The position numbers and the translations under genes were made by a program. A stretch of DNA of 46,772 bases from JAGLCW01 sp964422555 (lineage in GTDB: Bacteria > Caldisericota > Caldisericia > UBA6126): the NCBI GenBank assembly GCA_964422555.1, contig CAYRBR010000005.1, forward strand, positions 1 through 46,772. The letters are read 5' to 3'. Every line of letters begins with the position of its first letter. The stretch's first letter is position 1. Below, one piece after another: positions 7,664 through 16,346 of the stretch. The notes under the pieces were generated by a model. That model was not told the origin of the DNA and ran no database searches. It was given only the letters and a program-made list of their open reading frames with translations.

Positions 7664-8683
7664 ATGTACACAGGTATTATTATGCAAAAAGCAAAATGGG
7701 TTCAAGAAAAAGACAATTTTCTGCAATGCAAGTGTTGTCCTCGCGAATGTTGTATTCCAGAAGACAAAACAGGTTTTTGTGGTACATACCGTAATCAGAA
7801 CCATGTTCTTCTGAATCAACGATATTTTCGTTTTTCTTCTGTTTGTTTAGATCCCATTGAAAAAAAACCTTTGTATCATTTTTACCCCTCCCATCATATT
7901 TTGTCATTAGGCAGCTATGGTTGTAATATGTCGTGTTTCTATTGCCAGAATCATACAATTTCCCAGAATACTTCCCTGGGTAGCTTCCTTTCTTGTCAAG
8001 ACATAATTCTGAAAGCAAAAACGCAAGGTGCAATAGGCATTGCATTAACTTACAACGAACCACTTGTTAATTTTGAAACTGCTTTTGACTTATTTCAAGA
8101 GTGTAAAAAAAACAATCTGCAAACCGTTTTGGTTACAAACGGATACATACAACGAAAACCACTTTTATCTCTTATCAAGTATGTTGATGCAGTAAACCTC
8201 GATATAAAGTTTCCCACTAATCAACTCTATGAAAAATATACCGGAGCAAGCCTTACACCTGTGTTACAGACATTTGAAACACTGCACCAATCTTGCCACC
8301 TGGAAGTAACGTATCTTGTTGTTCCTGGAATCAACGATTCTGATTCATCTATAACGGACTTTGTCTCTATCGTGTGCTCGGTTGATTCAACCATTCCAGT
8401 TCATTTTAACGCTTATTTCCCAAACTATAAGAGCACAATCCCTCCAACTTCCCCCCATTCAATTCAAAAAATCTGTTCGTACGCCAAACAACATCTTGCA
8501 AATGTTTATGGCGGAAATCTAAGCGGAGAACTTTTTTCATCTCTTCGAAACACATATTGTCCACAATGTAAGTCACTATGGGTTGAACGAAATCATCTTC
8601 AAACCCGTATTCATAACATAGAAAATTTACAGTGCACAGTTTGCGGACATACCGTACACAATTTTAAAGGAAGCCTTTCATGA
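7664..8683 (+). CDS. amrS: AmmeMemoRadiSam-type radical SAM enzyme (AmrS)
   Basis: 339 residues. The radical SAM cluster motif CNMSCFYC (CxxxCxxC) follows the AmrS signature DPIEKKPLYHFYP and LGSYG, and is preceded by a Cys-rich N-terminus (CKCCPRECC, FCGTYRNQ). A C-terminal zinc-ribbon-like part has CPQC and CTVC. AmrS belongs to the conserved MEMO1/AMMECR1/radical SAM set, whose reaction is not settled. Neither MEMO1 nor AMMECR1 is in the window. The start at 7664 has AAAGGT upstream; an ATG at 7682 is an alternative. The 3' end overlaps the next gene by four bases (ATGA), so they share a transcript. The older pyruvate-formate-lyase-activase label is less likely. Confidence 0.8.
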   Translation: MYTGIIMQKAKWVQEKDNFLQCKCCPRECCIPEDKTGFCGTYRNQNHVLLNQRYFRFSSVCLDPIEKKPLYHFYPSHHILSLGSYGCNMSCFYCQNHTISQNTSLGSFLSCQDIILKAKTQGAIGIALTYNEPLVNFETAFDLFQECKKNNLQTVLVTNGYIQRKPLLSLIKYVDAVNLDIKFPTNQLYEKYTGASLTPVLQTFETLHQSCHLEVTYLVVPGINDSDSSITDFVSIVCSVDSTIPVHFNAYFPNYKSTIPPTSPHSIQKICSYAKQHLANVYGGNLSGELFSSLRNTYCPQCKSLWVERNHLQTRIHNIENLQCTVCGHTVHNFKGSLS

Positions 8684-10782
8684 AGAAAATAATTTGTTTC
8701 TTTCTGGGCAGCTTGTTGTTTATTTTTTCATTGCCCTTGATACAAGGAAAAGAAGCCATTGGAGTAATTGGAAAAACATGGTCTGCAGGATTCTTTGAAG
8801 TAGCCATAAGCGTATCTGGGAATAGTGAATTCATTTATCTATCCGATACAAATAATGCGCAGGTACAGGTTTTTGATAATCAACTCAAACCAATTTCTCA
8901 TTTCGGAGGTTATGGACATAAAGACGGTCAGTTTATATCTTTAAAGGGAATCCAGTCTTCAGATAATGAAGTTTTTGTCTGTTCTATCACAAATTACCAG
9001 AAGAATATCGGTAAAATTCAGGTTTTTTCTAAAACAGGAATTTTTGATCGGACTTTCGACAATCCTGCAAGCCGGTCTGATTTTATTCGCGCTACCCAAC
9101 CAACACAAAACTTTGTGTTTGGGATTACTGAAAAAACTTTATGCAAATACCAGAAAAATGGTGCTTTTTTGGAGGAAATATCTGAGTTACAGGGAGTCCC
9201 ATTTATTGACTTGAAGGACATTGATACCTTTGACGATAAGGTCTTATTCATTGACAGCCAACGTAGAGGTTTCATTGTAACAGATCCAGACCTTTCTTCT
9301 CTAACCATTATTGGAGAAGAATTAATATCCATTCCAGTAGCAATTGAAGCAGAAAATGAAAAAATATTTGTAGCAGACGCAAAAGGAAATCTGTATATAT
9401 TCTCAAAAAATGGGAAGCATCTATCCACCATTCCTTTAACCGAAGATCTCCTTATTAACGGACTCTACTACTATTCCGATAACAATCTCCTTGCTACTAC
9501 TTCTTCTCCTCATTCGTTGACGTTTATTAATCTATCAACGTCCCAGATTAAAACAACGAAAATGCTTCCTTCCAATCCTTTAGAGCTGCATTGGCCTTCG
9601 CGTATCTGTGTGAATAAACAAGGAATTCTATGTACAAATGATGATTTCACGAAAGGTATTAAATGCATCGACTCCAGTACTAACGAGTATATTTCTCATT
9701 TAGACTGTCGAGAAAGTTTCCCTGAACTTGAATTTGTCAACCCTACCGATATTTGTTGCCTGGATAATAACGTAATCTGTTTCATTGACCAGAATCATAC
9801 AAACCAGCTATACACCATTCGAGACAAAACATGCTCAGTTCTTTACAAAGGCAATACACAAAGTCAATTCAATCAAATTATGGCTTTTAATGATTCCGTC
9901 TACGCTCTCGATAAATACAATCAAACATTAACTCAAATATCTGCAGAAGGGAAAGTAATGCAAACCAGAATCTTCTCTGAAGAATACAACTCTATTCACA
10001 CTTTCTATGTTGACAGCAGTGCATTGTTTTTATTGAATAAGAATGGCATGTTGTACATTACCCCTTTTTCGAACCAAGAAAAAACAATTGAAATTCAACT
10101 TCAGGATTTTCAAAATAGGGAAACTTGTCAGCAGTTTTTTGTTTCCTTACAAGATAGAATTATCATCTGTAATCGAGACAACTGCTGTTTGGAGTTTTAC
10201 AGCATTATTTCTGGTAGAAATTTCTCTAAATTTGGTACAATTGGCGGACCTAACACCTATATTCAAGACTCAAATTCCCAAATCGATTTATGGTACGAAA
10301 CTGGTAAATTTTTATTTCCAGAGAAAATTCTATTATCTGATCATTTCCTTTTTGTCGCTGACTCCGGAAATCAGCGAATTCAAAAAATTCCTGTTGATCA
10401 GATTTTGGAAACAGTAATTGAGTTGCAGATTAGTAGTTCTGATGCCTTTATCAATGGTATTCTAAACACTCTTGATGTGGCACCGTTTATCCTGAATGGA
10501 AGAACCATGATTCCTCTGCGTTTTATTTCTGAATCCTTCCAGGCAGAAGTACAATGGAGAGCAAAAACACAAGAGATACTTATCAAAGATGACTCTACTT
10601 CAATTCGGTTACAAATTGGTTCTTCTGAGATGTATATTAATGATGATGTTGTTATTCTTGATAGCCCTCCCATTATCCAAGATAGTAGGACATTTGTCCC
10701 TATAAGGGCTATTTCCGAAGCGTTACGTGCTGTTGTTGAATGGAACGCAGCCGATCAAATTGTCACAATAAGGAGGATGTAG
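8680..10782 (+). CDS. Secreted beta-propeller protein with C-terminal stalk (copper-amine-oxidase-N-like) domain
   Basis: 700 residues. A signal peptide (MKKIICFFLGSLLFIFSLPL) leads to NHL/six-bladed-propeller-like repeats to about residue 590 (IYLSDTNNAQVQVFDNQLK, LFVADSGNQRIQKIPVDQI). Residues about 600-700 form a copper-amine-oxidase-N-like domain in two halves: NGRTMIPLRFISESFQAEVQW and DSRTFVPIRAISEALRAVVEW. Such domains occur on secreted cell-surface proteins and usually carry no catalytic copper site. It overlaps amrS by four bases, has AAGGAAG upstream of its ATG, and ends one base before the first M42 peptidase gene. An external sensing or binding role is inference. Confidence 0.75.
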   Translation: MKKIICFFLGSLLFIFSLPLIQGKEAIGVIGKTWSAGFFEVAISVSGNSEFIYLSDTNNAQVQVFDNQLKPISHFGGYGHKDGQFISLKGIQSSDNEVFVCSITNYQKNIGKIQVFSKTGIFDRTFDNPASRSDFIRATQPTQNFVFGITEKTLCKYQKNGAFLEEISELQGVPFIDLKDIDTFDDKVLFIDSQRRGFIVTDPDLSSLTIIGEELISIPVAIEAENEKIFVADAKGNLYIFSKNGKHLSTIPLTEDLLINGLYYYSDNNLLATTSSPHSLTFINLSTSQIKTTKMLPSNPLELHWPSRICVNKQGILCTNDDFTKGIKCIDSSTNEYISHLDCRESFPELEFVNPTDICCLDNNVICFIDQNHTNQLYTIRDKTCSVLYKGNTQSQFNQIMAFNDSVYALDKYNQTLTQISAEGKVMQTRIFSEEYNSIHTFYVDSSALFLLNKNGMLYITPFSNQEKTIEIQLQDFQNRETCQQFFVSLQDRIIICNRDNCCLEFYSIISGRNFSKFGTIGGPNTYIQDSNSQIDLWYETGKFLFPEKILLSDHFLFVADSGNQRIQKIPVDQILETVIELQISSSDAFINGILNTLDVAPFILNGRTMIPLRFISESFQAEVQWRAKTQEILIKDDSTSIRLQIGSSEMYINDDVVILDSPPIIQDSRTFVPIRAISEALRAVVEWNAADQIVTIRRM

Positions 10783-10783
10783 T

Positions 10784-11836
10784 ATGTTTGATTGGGAAAA
10801 GAATCTCCAATCTATTTCACAACTCTATGGGTTAAGTGGAGAAGAAACAGATGTTACTGACTGGATACAAAAAGAAATTTCTCCATTTATTACCCGTTCC
10901 TACGTTAACACACTAGGAAGCTTAGTAGCTGTGAAAGAAGGTACAGGTAACCATCAGGGAAAACTCATGATATCAACCCATACAGATGAGATTGGTATGA
11001 TTGTAAGTACAATTCTGGATGGTGGCTTTATTCGTGTTGAACCAAGAGGGGGTGTAGATCCAAAAGTTTTACAGGCACAGGAGTGTTATATCCACGACCG
11101 AAATGGCACAATGATACCCTGTGTGTTTGCAACCGTTCCTCCTCATTTGGTAAAACCGGATGAACGAAAAAAAGTAGCTAGTTATGATACATTGATACTG
11201 GATACTGGGCTATCTGAAAAAGAAGTAAGAGAAAGAGTTCCTATTGGTGCAGGAATCGTTTTTAAACCTTCCTTCCAAAAACTTCTGTCGGGTCGTTATG
11301 CATCTAAAACACTGGATGATCGAGCTTGTGCAGTAATCAGTATGGCTACAGCCCAAGCATTATCTAAGATAATTCATGAATGGGATGTGTATTTTGTTTT
11401 TTCTTCGCAGGAAGAAGTTGGAACAAAAGGAGCAGGTACTTCTGCTTGGGAAATTGACCCAACAATTGCCATTGCCATGGATGTTGGCTTTGCCTCTCAA
11501 AAGGAAGTAGATGAAAACCCATTGGGAAAAGGTCCCAGCATTGGGATTGGTCCAAATTTCACTCCAAAAATTGTATCCGACCTTCGTAAAACAGCTGACG
11601 AAGAGACTATTCCATATACATTAGAGGTATGTGAAAGACCGGGTGGTACCGATGCAGGTTCTATCCAAATAGCTCGAGCTGGTATCCCTACTGCTCTTAT
11701 ATCTCTACTCATACGCTATATGCATACACCTGTAGAAGTATTAGATATCAAAGATTGTAAATACACTGTAAAGCTTCTCACCTCGTATATACAAAAACTG
11801 AATAGAGAATACCAGGAGGGTTTACAATGGTCTTAA
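10784..11836 (+). CDS. M42 family aminopeptidase, copy 1
   Basis: 350 residues. The dinuclear-metal ligands of the M42 (TET/FrvX) fold are present: H66 and D68 in HTDEIG, D179 in TLDDR, E210/E211 in QEEVG, D233 in AMDVG and H313 in YMHTP. These cytoplasmic enzymes form tetrahedral particles that trim peptides left by proteasome-like or Lon/Clp proteolysis. The start has AGGAGG upstream and lies one base after the propeller gene. It is the first of three diverged tandem copies, overlapping copy 2 by ten bases. Separate substrate preferences of the copies are inference. Confidence 0.9.
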   Translation: MFDWEKNLQSISQLYGLSGEETDVTDWIQKEISPFITRSYVNTLGSLVAVKEGTGNHQGKLMISTHTDEIGMIVSTILDGGFIRVEPRGGVDPKVLQAQECYIHDRNGTMIPCVFATVPPHLVKPDERKKVASYDTLILDTGLSEKEVRERVPIGAGIVFKPSFQKLLSGRYASKTLDDRACAVISMATAQALSKIIHEWDVYFVFSSQEEVGTKGAGTSAWEIDPTIAIAMDVGFASQKEVDENPLGKGPSIGIGPNFTPKIVSDLRKTADEETIPYTLEVCERPGGTDAGSIQIARAGIPTALISLLIRYMHTPVEVLDIKDCKYTVKLLTSYIQKLNREYQEGLQWS

Positions 11837-12852
11837 AAGAATTATGTAACTGTAATGGTATAAGCGGTCATGAGAACAAGATTCGAGATTTCATCCGAAA
11901 AGAAATATCTTCTTATGCAGATGACATCCAGGTAGATAGCCTTGGTAATCTACTAGTAAAAAAACGGGGTCGTAACTGTTCAAAAAGAGTCATGTTTTTA
12001 GCTCATATGGATGAAGTTGGTATGATTGTAAAGAAAATTGATAGTGATGGGATTGTTCGCTTTGGTACCATTGGAGGGATTCTTCCATCAATACTTCCCG
12101 CAGTGCATGTAGTAATTGAAGGGGAAAAATCAATACCTGGTGTGATTGGCATGAAACCAATCCATTTGCAGGGTGCTTCTTTGTTAAATCCTGTCAAAAT
12201 GGACTCTTTGTATATTGATGTTGGGGCTGACTCAGACAAAGACCTAAAGGGAACCATCGAATTAGGTGATCCCATCTCATTTGATACTCAATTTGAAGAT
12301 TTTGGTCACTTATGGAAAGCAAAAGCTTTTGATGACAGAGTTGGTTGTTCTATTATGATGGATATTCTGAAAGAAAATCAAGTGCCTGAATTTGATACGT
12401 GGTTTGTTTTTGCTACCCAAGAAGAAGTTGGATTACGAGGAAGTGCTGTTGCATCTTATCAAGTGAAACCCGACTTAGCAATTGTACTTGAGGGAACCAC
12501 TGCCTGTGACATTCCGTTGGTAGAAAGAAATCGATATACTACACAACTAGGAAAAGGTCCTGCCATTAGCATCGCTCATAATGGTCTTGTATTCCCCAAG
12601 AAAATTTTCACTTACTTAAAGACTACTGCCGAAAATCATCATATCCCCTACCAGATAAAAGAAAAAGTGGCTGGTGGGAACGATGCAACAAGAATCGCTA
12701 CAGCAGAAAAGGGAGCCTATGTGGGCTCAATATCTGTTCCTGTCCGATATATTCACTCTCCCTCTAGTGTTATGCATCCAGATGATTACAAGAGCACTCT
12801 GCAACTTGCTTCAACTATTTATCGAGAGAATTCATCATTTCTTACTATTTAA
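11827..12852 (+). CDS. M42 family aminopeptidase, copy 2
   Basis: 341 residues. Metal ligands: H60 and D62 in AHMDEVG, D170 in AFDDR, E199/E200 in QEEVG and H310 in YIHSP. The fourth position reads VLEGT (E222), where the flanking copies have Asp (MDVG, LDVT); Glu is tolerated in some M42 members. The ATG overlaps the end of copy 1 and has CAGGAGGG upstream, so the pair is translationally coupled. The role is a cytoplasmic peptide-trimming exopeptidase. Fold and catalytic sites are intact; whether it mixes with the neighbouring copies in one TET particle is unknown. Confidence 0.9.
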   Translation: MVLKELCNCNGISGHENKIRDFIRKEISSYADDIQVDSLGNLLVKKRGRNCSKRVMFLAHMDEVGMIVKKIDSDGIVRFGTIGGILPSILPAVHVVIEGEKSIPGVIGMKPIHLQGASLLNPVKMDSLYIDVGADSDKDLKGTIELGDPISFDTQFEDFGHLWKAKAFDDRVGCSIMMDILKENQVPEFDTWFVFATQEEVGLRGSAVASYQVKPDLAIVLEGTTACDIPLVERNRYTTQLGKGPAISIAHNGLVFPKKIFTYLKTTAENHHIPYQIKEKVAGGNDATRIATAEKGAYVGSISVPVRYIHSPSSVMHPDDYKSTLQLASTIYRENSSFLTI

Positions 12853-12863
12853 AGGAGGAACCC

Positions 12864-13880
12864 ATGAAAGATATCATTAAGAGACTTGTTGAAATTTCTT
12901 CTCCGAGTGGAAGAGAAGAGTCTGTACAAAACCTAATTAAAGGATATATCCAGTCTTATGTTGATGAAGTATATACTGATTCTTTAGGAAATTTGATTGC
13001 CCACAAAAAAGGGGTTGGAAAAAAGCTTCTTTTTGACGCCCATGCCGATGAAATAGGCTTTGTAGCAACATATATTGACGACAATGGCTTTGTTCATATT
13101 GAACCCCTAGGTGGACACAATCCCATCAATCTTCCTTTTAAACGAATTCGTTTTGAATACGGTTCTAAGGGAACAATCGGATATGAATCAGAGATTCTCA
13201 TGAAAGGACCTGAAGACCGAAAATCTGTTTCTTTTGATACCCTTTATGTTGATATTGGTGCCAAAAATCGTAATGAAGCTTTATCAAAGATTCGAATTGG
13301 TGAAACAGCTACATACGACGAACCTTTTGTTGACCTGGGAAACCGATACATGTCCAAAGCTATGGATGACCGGATTGCCTGCGCCATTTTAATACACGTT
13401 ATTCAAACATTACAATCTAATTATCACGACCTTTATTTTGTTTTTGCTACACAGGAGGAAGTTGGATTAGTTGGAAGTAAGGCTGCTGCCTATGGAATTG
13501 AACCCGATTATGGCATTGCTTTAGATGTTACTGCTACAGGTTTCCAGGATACTCCGAAAGGACATAAACGTATTCCAATGAAACTTGGGAAAGGTCCAGC
13601 ATTAAAGATTCAGGACAGAAGTATGATTGCAAATGCAAAACTAAATCAATGGATTCAGAATGTAGCAGATGAATACCGTATTCCGTACCAGATGGAAGTG
13701 CTTGCGTTTGGTGGGACCAATGGTGGTGTTATTCAAACTACCAAATCTGGAGTCTACACAACCTGCATATCCATACCCACCCGATATTTACATTCCCCCA
13801 GTGAGATGGTAGATGCTTCTGATGTAAATTATACAGCCCAGTTAGTTTCAAAAATTGCTGAAAAAGAAATTACTCTCTAG
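12864..13880 (+). CDS. M42 family aminopeptidase, copy 3
   Basis: 338 residues. Metal ligands: H60 and D62 in AHADEIG, D169 in AMDDR, E198/E199 in QEEVG, D221 in ALDVT and H310 in YLHSP. The start has AAAGGAGG seven bases upstream, eleven bases after the stop of copy 2. It is the last gene of the amrS-propeller-M42 unit, closed by the strong terminator at 13893-13929. The three copies are clearly paralogous but well diverged (different N-termini and linkers), which argues for an old duplication rather than a recent array. Function as in the other copies. Confidence 0.9.
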   Translation: MKDIIKRLVEISSPSGREESVQNLIKGYIQSYVDEVYTDSLGNLIAHKKGVGKKLLFDAHADEIGFVATYIDDNGFVHIEPLGGHNPINLPFKRIRFEYGSKGTIGYESEILMKGPEDRKSVSFDTLYVDIGAKNRNEALSKIRIGETATYDEPFVDLGNRYMSKAMDDRIACAILIHVIQTLQSNYHDLYFVFATQEEVGLVGSKAAAYGIEPDYGIALDVTATGFQDTPKGHKRIPMKLGKGPALKIQDRSMIANAKLNQWIQNVADEYRIPYQMEVLAFGGTNGGVIQTTKSGVYTTCISIPTRYLHSPSEMVDASDVNYTAQLVSKIAEKEITL

Positions 13881-13892
13881 TAAATATTTATG

Positions 13893-13929
13893 GCCACCTT
13901 ATTTATAGCAAGTAAGGTGGCTTTTTTTT
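13893..13929 (+). terminator. Rho-independent terminator after the M42 genes
   Basis: GCCACCTTA (13893-13901) pairs perfectly with TAAGGTGGC (13913-13921), followed by eight T. The U-tract ends one base before the ATG of the next gene at 13931. Confidence 0.9.
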
Positions 13930-13930
13930 C

Positions 13931-14782
13931 ATGAAAAAAAGTTTGTTTCTTTTAAAAAAAATTGGATATGTTTTTTCCTCTTCTATCATTCACTTTTTCC
14001 GGGATGGATGTGTCATAAAGGCCGCTGGGCTCTCATGGGTGCTGTTCTTAACCATTATTCCCATACTTATACTTATTCTATCTGTTGCCAGCAATGTTCT
14101 TCCTGCTGGGGAAAGTATTGTCCAGTTTTCAAAACTATTTTTCAGTTTCCTAGACCAGTTCACCCCTACTCAAATTAGTAGTTTTCAATCCATTATTGAC
14201 CAGGCATTCCGCTCTTCCTCATCTTCTTCTATCATTGCTTTTTTTGTCACGTTATGGTCATTGTTTATTTTCTATTCCTGGATTGAGAATATCTTTGATA
14301 GTATCTGGAAATCAAAACGCAAACGGTCTAACATTGTTCGAAGTAAACTGCAGGGTTTGGGATTGATGCTTCTTATGATTCTGTTCCTGGTGTTCTCTCT
14401 CTTAATCTACAACACTCTTATGCTACTAATTCGATTTGTTGATGCCTCCACTTTTTTAACTCTCCCCGAACAAACCTCTCGCATTATTTTATATGTGTTC
14501 AACCTTACCTTGGCTGGTTTTACTTTTTTTGCTTTTTTTAAGTGGATCCCCTCCAAAAAAGTGGAAACAAAAGCAGCATTTTTTGCTTCGTTGGTTTCTT
14601 TATTAATGGAAATTATTGCCTTATTTGGCTATCAGATATATTTACAGTACTTCTCCAAAGCAAGTATTATTTATGGTTCCATGTTTTCCATCATTATTAT
14701 TCTTATTTGGATGGACTACACCATGATTACCTTGCTTTTTGGATGTGAGTTCTGTAAAACTCTACATCAATCTTATTTATAA
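13931..14782 (+). CDS. YihY/BrkB-type inner-membrane protein
   Basis: 283 residues with six or so hydrophobic segments. The first is preceded by the family pattern FRDGCVIKAAGLSWVLFLTIIP, and the typical LIWMDYTMITLLFGCEF precedes the C-terminus. The YihY/UPF0761 family (once misnamed ribonuclease BN) has no established function and sits in the cytoplasmic membrane. The ATG at 13931 lies one base after a terminator U-tract and has no Shine-Dalgarno sequence. No better in-frame start exists before the first conserved block, so the start is odd but probably right. It is followed 12 bases later by the racemase gene. Confidence 0.75.
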   Translation: MKKSLFLLKKIGYVFSSSIIHFFRDGCVIKAAGLSWVLFLTIIPILILILSVASNVLPAGESIVQFSKLFFSFLDQFTPTQISSFQSIIDQAFRSSSSSSIIAFFVTLWSLFIFYSWIENIFDSIWKSKRKRSNIVRSKLQGLGLMLLMILFLVFSLLIYNTLMLLIRFVDASTFLTLPEQTSRIILYVFNLTLAGFTFFAFFKWIPSKKVETKAAFFASLVSLLMEIIALFGYQIYLQYFSKASIIYGSMFSIIIILIWMDYTMITLLFGCEFCKTLHQSYL

Positions 14783-14794
14783 TTAGGAGTTTTC

Positions 14795-15862
14795 ATGCAT
14801 ACACCTATCTTATCAGTTAACTTGTCCAAACTTCACCACAACTTAGAAACGGTTCACCACTTATGCGAAACCAACCATGCATCACTTACTCCTGTTACAA
14901 AAGTAATTATGGGTGATCCACAGATATGCAAAATATATGCAGCAAAAACAGGTTCTCTAGGAGATTCTCGTATTGCTGATATTGAGAGGATGAAAAGGCA
15001 TTCTATCCAAGCCGAATTTATGTTAATTCGAACTCCCTCGTTACAGAATGTAAAGCAAGTTGCAAGTACCTGCGATATTAGTTTAAATTCTGAATTATCT
15101 GTCCTTCGTGCTTTAAATGAAATTTGTCAAAGAGAGAATTTCAGGCACAAAGTAATTTTTATGATTGAAATTGGGGACCTTCGAGAGGGGATTCTAATTG
15201 AAAATTTTGAAAATTTATTAATCGAATGTCGTTCGTTTTCATCTTTAGAATTTGTTGGGGTTGGATGTAATGCAACCTGTTTCGCAGGTTTAATTCCAAC
15301 TGCTGATAATTTGCAAACATTGAAAAAAGCTGTTGATTTATACACTACTGTTATGGGGTACAAGCCAAAATACGTATCAGGAGGAGGTTCGAATCTGGTA
15401 CCTTTACTTCTATCCAACTCCTTACCATCATATATTAATCACCTACGTATTGGAGAATCCATTGTTATGGGCGTAGATGCAATTGAGAAGAATCCAATAC
15501 CAGATTGCTACCAAGACTGTTTCACCTTAATAGGAGAGATTATTGAACTCAAAACAAAAGCATCTTTACCCCAAAAACCATTAACAAAAAATGCATTTGG
15601 TGAAACTCCAACGTTTGTAGATAAAGGATTACGAAAAAGAGCTATTATTGATATCGGTCGCCTTGATACAGACGTAACAGGACTAATTCCAACAGAATCT
15701 GGCATTGAAATTCTGGGAGCTTCTTCAGATCATCTAATTCTTGATGTTGAAGAATCTGAAAAAGATTTACATGTAGGTGATCGACTTTCCTTCTACCTAA
15801 ACTATTCTAGTCTACTCTTTGCAATGAGTTCTGAATATGTTCACAAAAACTATAGATCATAA
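14795..15862 (+). CDS. Ornithine/alanine racemase-family PLP enzyme (Orr-like)
   Basis: 355 residues of the fold-III PLP alanine racemase superfamily, Orr/YhfX subgroup. The PLP lysine is K36 in TPVTKVIMGD. Subgroup blocks are LGDSRIADIERMK, DISLNSELSVLRALNE, EIGDLREGI, INHLRIGESIVMG and IEILGASSDHLILDVEES. In Clostridia, Orr converts L- to D-ornithine for oxidative ornithine fermentation; no other gene of that pathway is visible here, so the substrate is uncertain. The start has TTAGGAG upstream. Its stop (15860-15862) lies directly beside the stop of the convergent DUF192 gene, whose TGA is antisense to the last Ser codon. Confidence 0.75.
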   Translation: MHTPILSVNLSKLHHNLETVHHLCETNHASLTPVTKVIMGDPQICKIYAAKTGSLGDSRIADIERMKRHSIQAEFMLIRTPSLQNVKQVASTCDISLNSELSVLRALNEICQRENFRHKVIFMIEIGDLREGILIENFENLLIECRSFSSLEFVGVGCNATCFAGLIPTADNLQTLKKAVDLYTTVMGYKPKYVSGGGSNLVPLLLSNSLPSYINHLRIGESIVMGVDAIEKNPIPDCYQDCFTLIGEIIELKTKASLPQKPLTKNAFGETPTFVDKGLRKRAIIDIGRLDTDVTGLIPTESGIEILGASSDHLILDVEESEKDLHVGDRLSFYLNYSSLLFAMSSEYVHKNYRS

Positions 15863-16345
15863 ATCCACAACAAAATTAATCATCTGATTCATAAAATTTT
15901 GCACAGACTCTAACAAAGGAATGAAAGCAATCAGCACCCCAACGATTAACAAAGCAAGTATTAAAGCATACTCAACCAAAATCTGACCCGACTCTTCATT
16001 TAAAAACCAACGAAGGGTGTTTCCATTTGAAAGAAGTTTTTGTTTTGTTCTGTATGCAGGTAATTCAATCGTAACGTAAGAGGAACAGTATGCCATTTTC
16101 CCTGCAGGTAATGCTTCAACAATTCGGACTATTTCAAATTGCCGATTCAAAAACACAATATCAATTGCAAATTTCATTCCAAATGTGTGAATGGAAGAAG
16201 CCTGAAAAAATAGAAGAGCTTCCTCCTCTCCCATCATTCTTCTTCCGAGCAAACCCTTCATTTTTGTGAAGGGGTTTGTGGCTATTTGCAGCTGCGTTGA
16301 TATTGTGTTGTGGTCTTGATCCAACAAGCTGTATAGTTTTTTCAT
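15857..16345 (-). CDS. DUF192 domain fused to a Flp-type pilin segment
   Basis: 162 residues from the ATG at 16345, two bases after the preceding stop; an in-frame TTG at 16360 overlaps that gene and is less likely. Residues about 15-105 are a DUF192 domain (KGLLGRRMM, SSIHTFGMKFAIDIVFLNRQ, EALPAGK). Residues about 115-162 are a Flp/TadE-type prepilin segment, EESGQILVEYALILALLIVG, with Gly before the predicted cleavage point and Glu at mature position +5. Cleavage there by the adjacent prepilin peptidase would release a pilin of about 42 residues from a DUF192 leader. It is the last gene of the Tad operon. The fusion is read from one uninterrupted frame; its function is inference. Confidence 0.75.
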   Translation of the reverse strand: MKKLYSLLDQDHNTISTQLQIATNPFTKMKGLLGRRMMGEEEALLFFQASSIHTFGMKFAIDIVFLNRQFEIVRIVEALPAGKMAYCSSYVTIELPAYRTKQKLLSNGNTLRWFLNEESGQILVEYALILALLIVGVLIAFIPLLESVQNFMNQMINFVVDL

Positions 16346-16346
16346 T

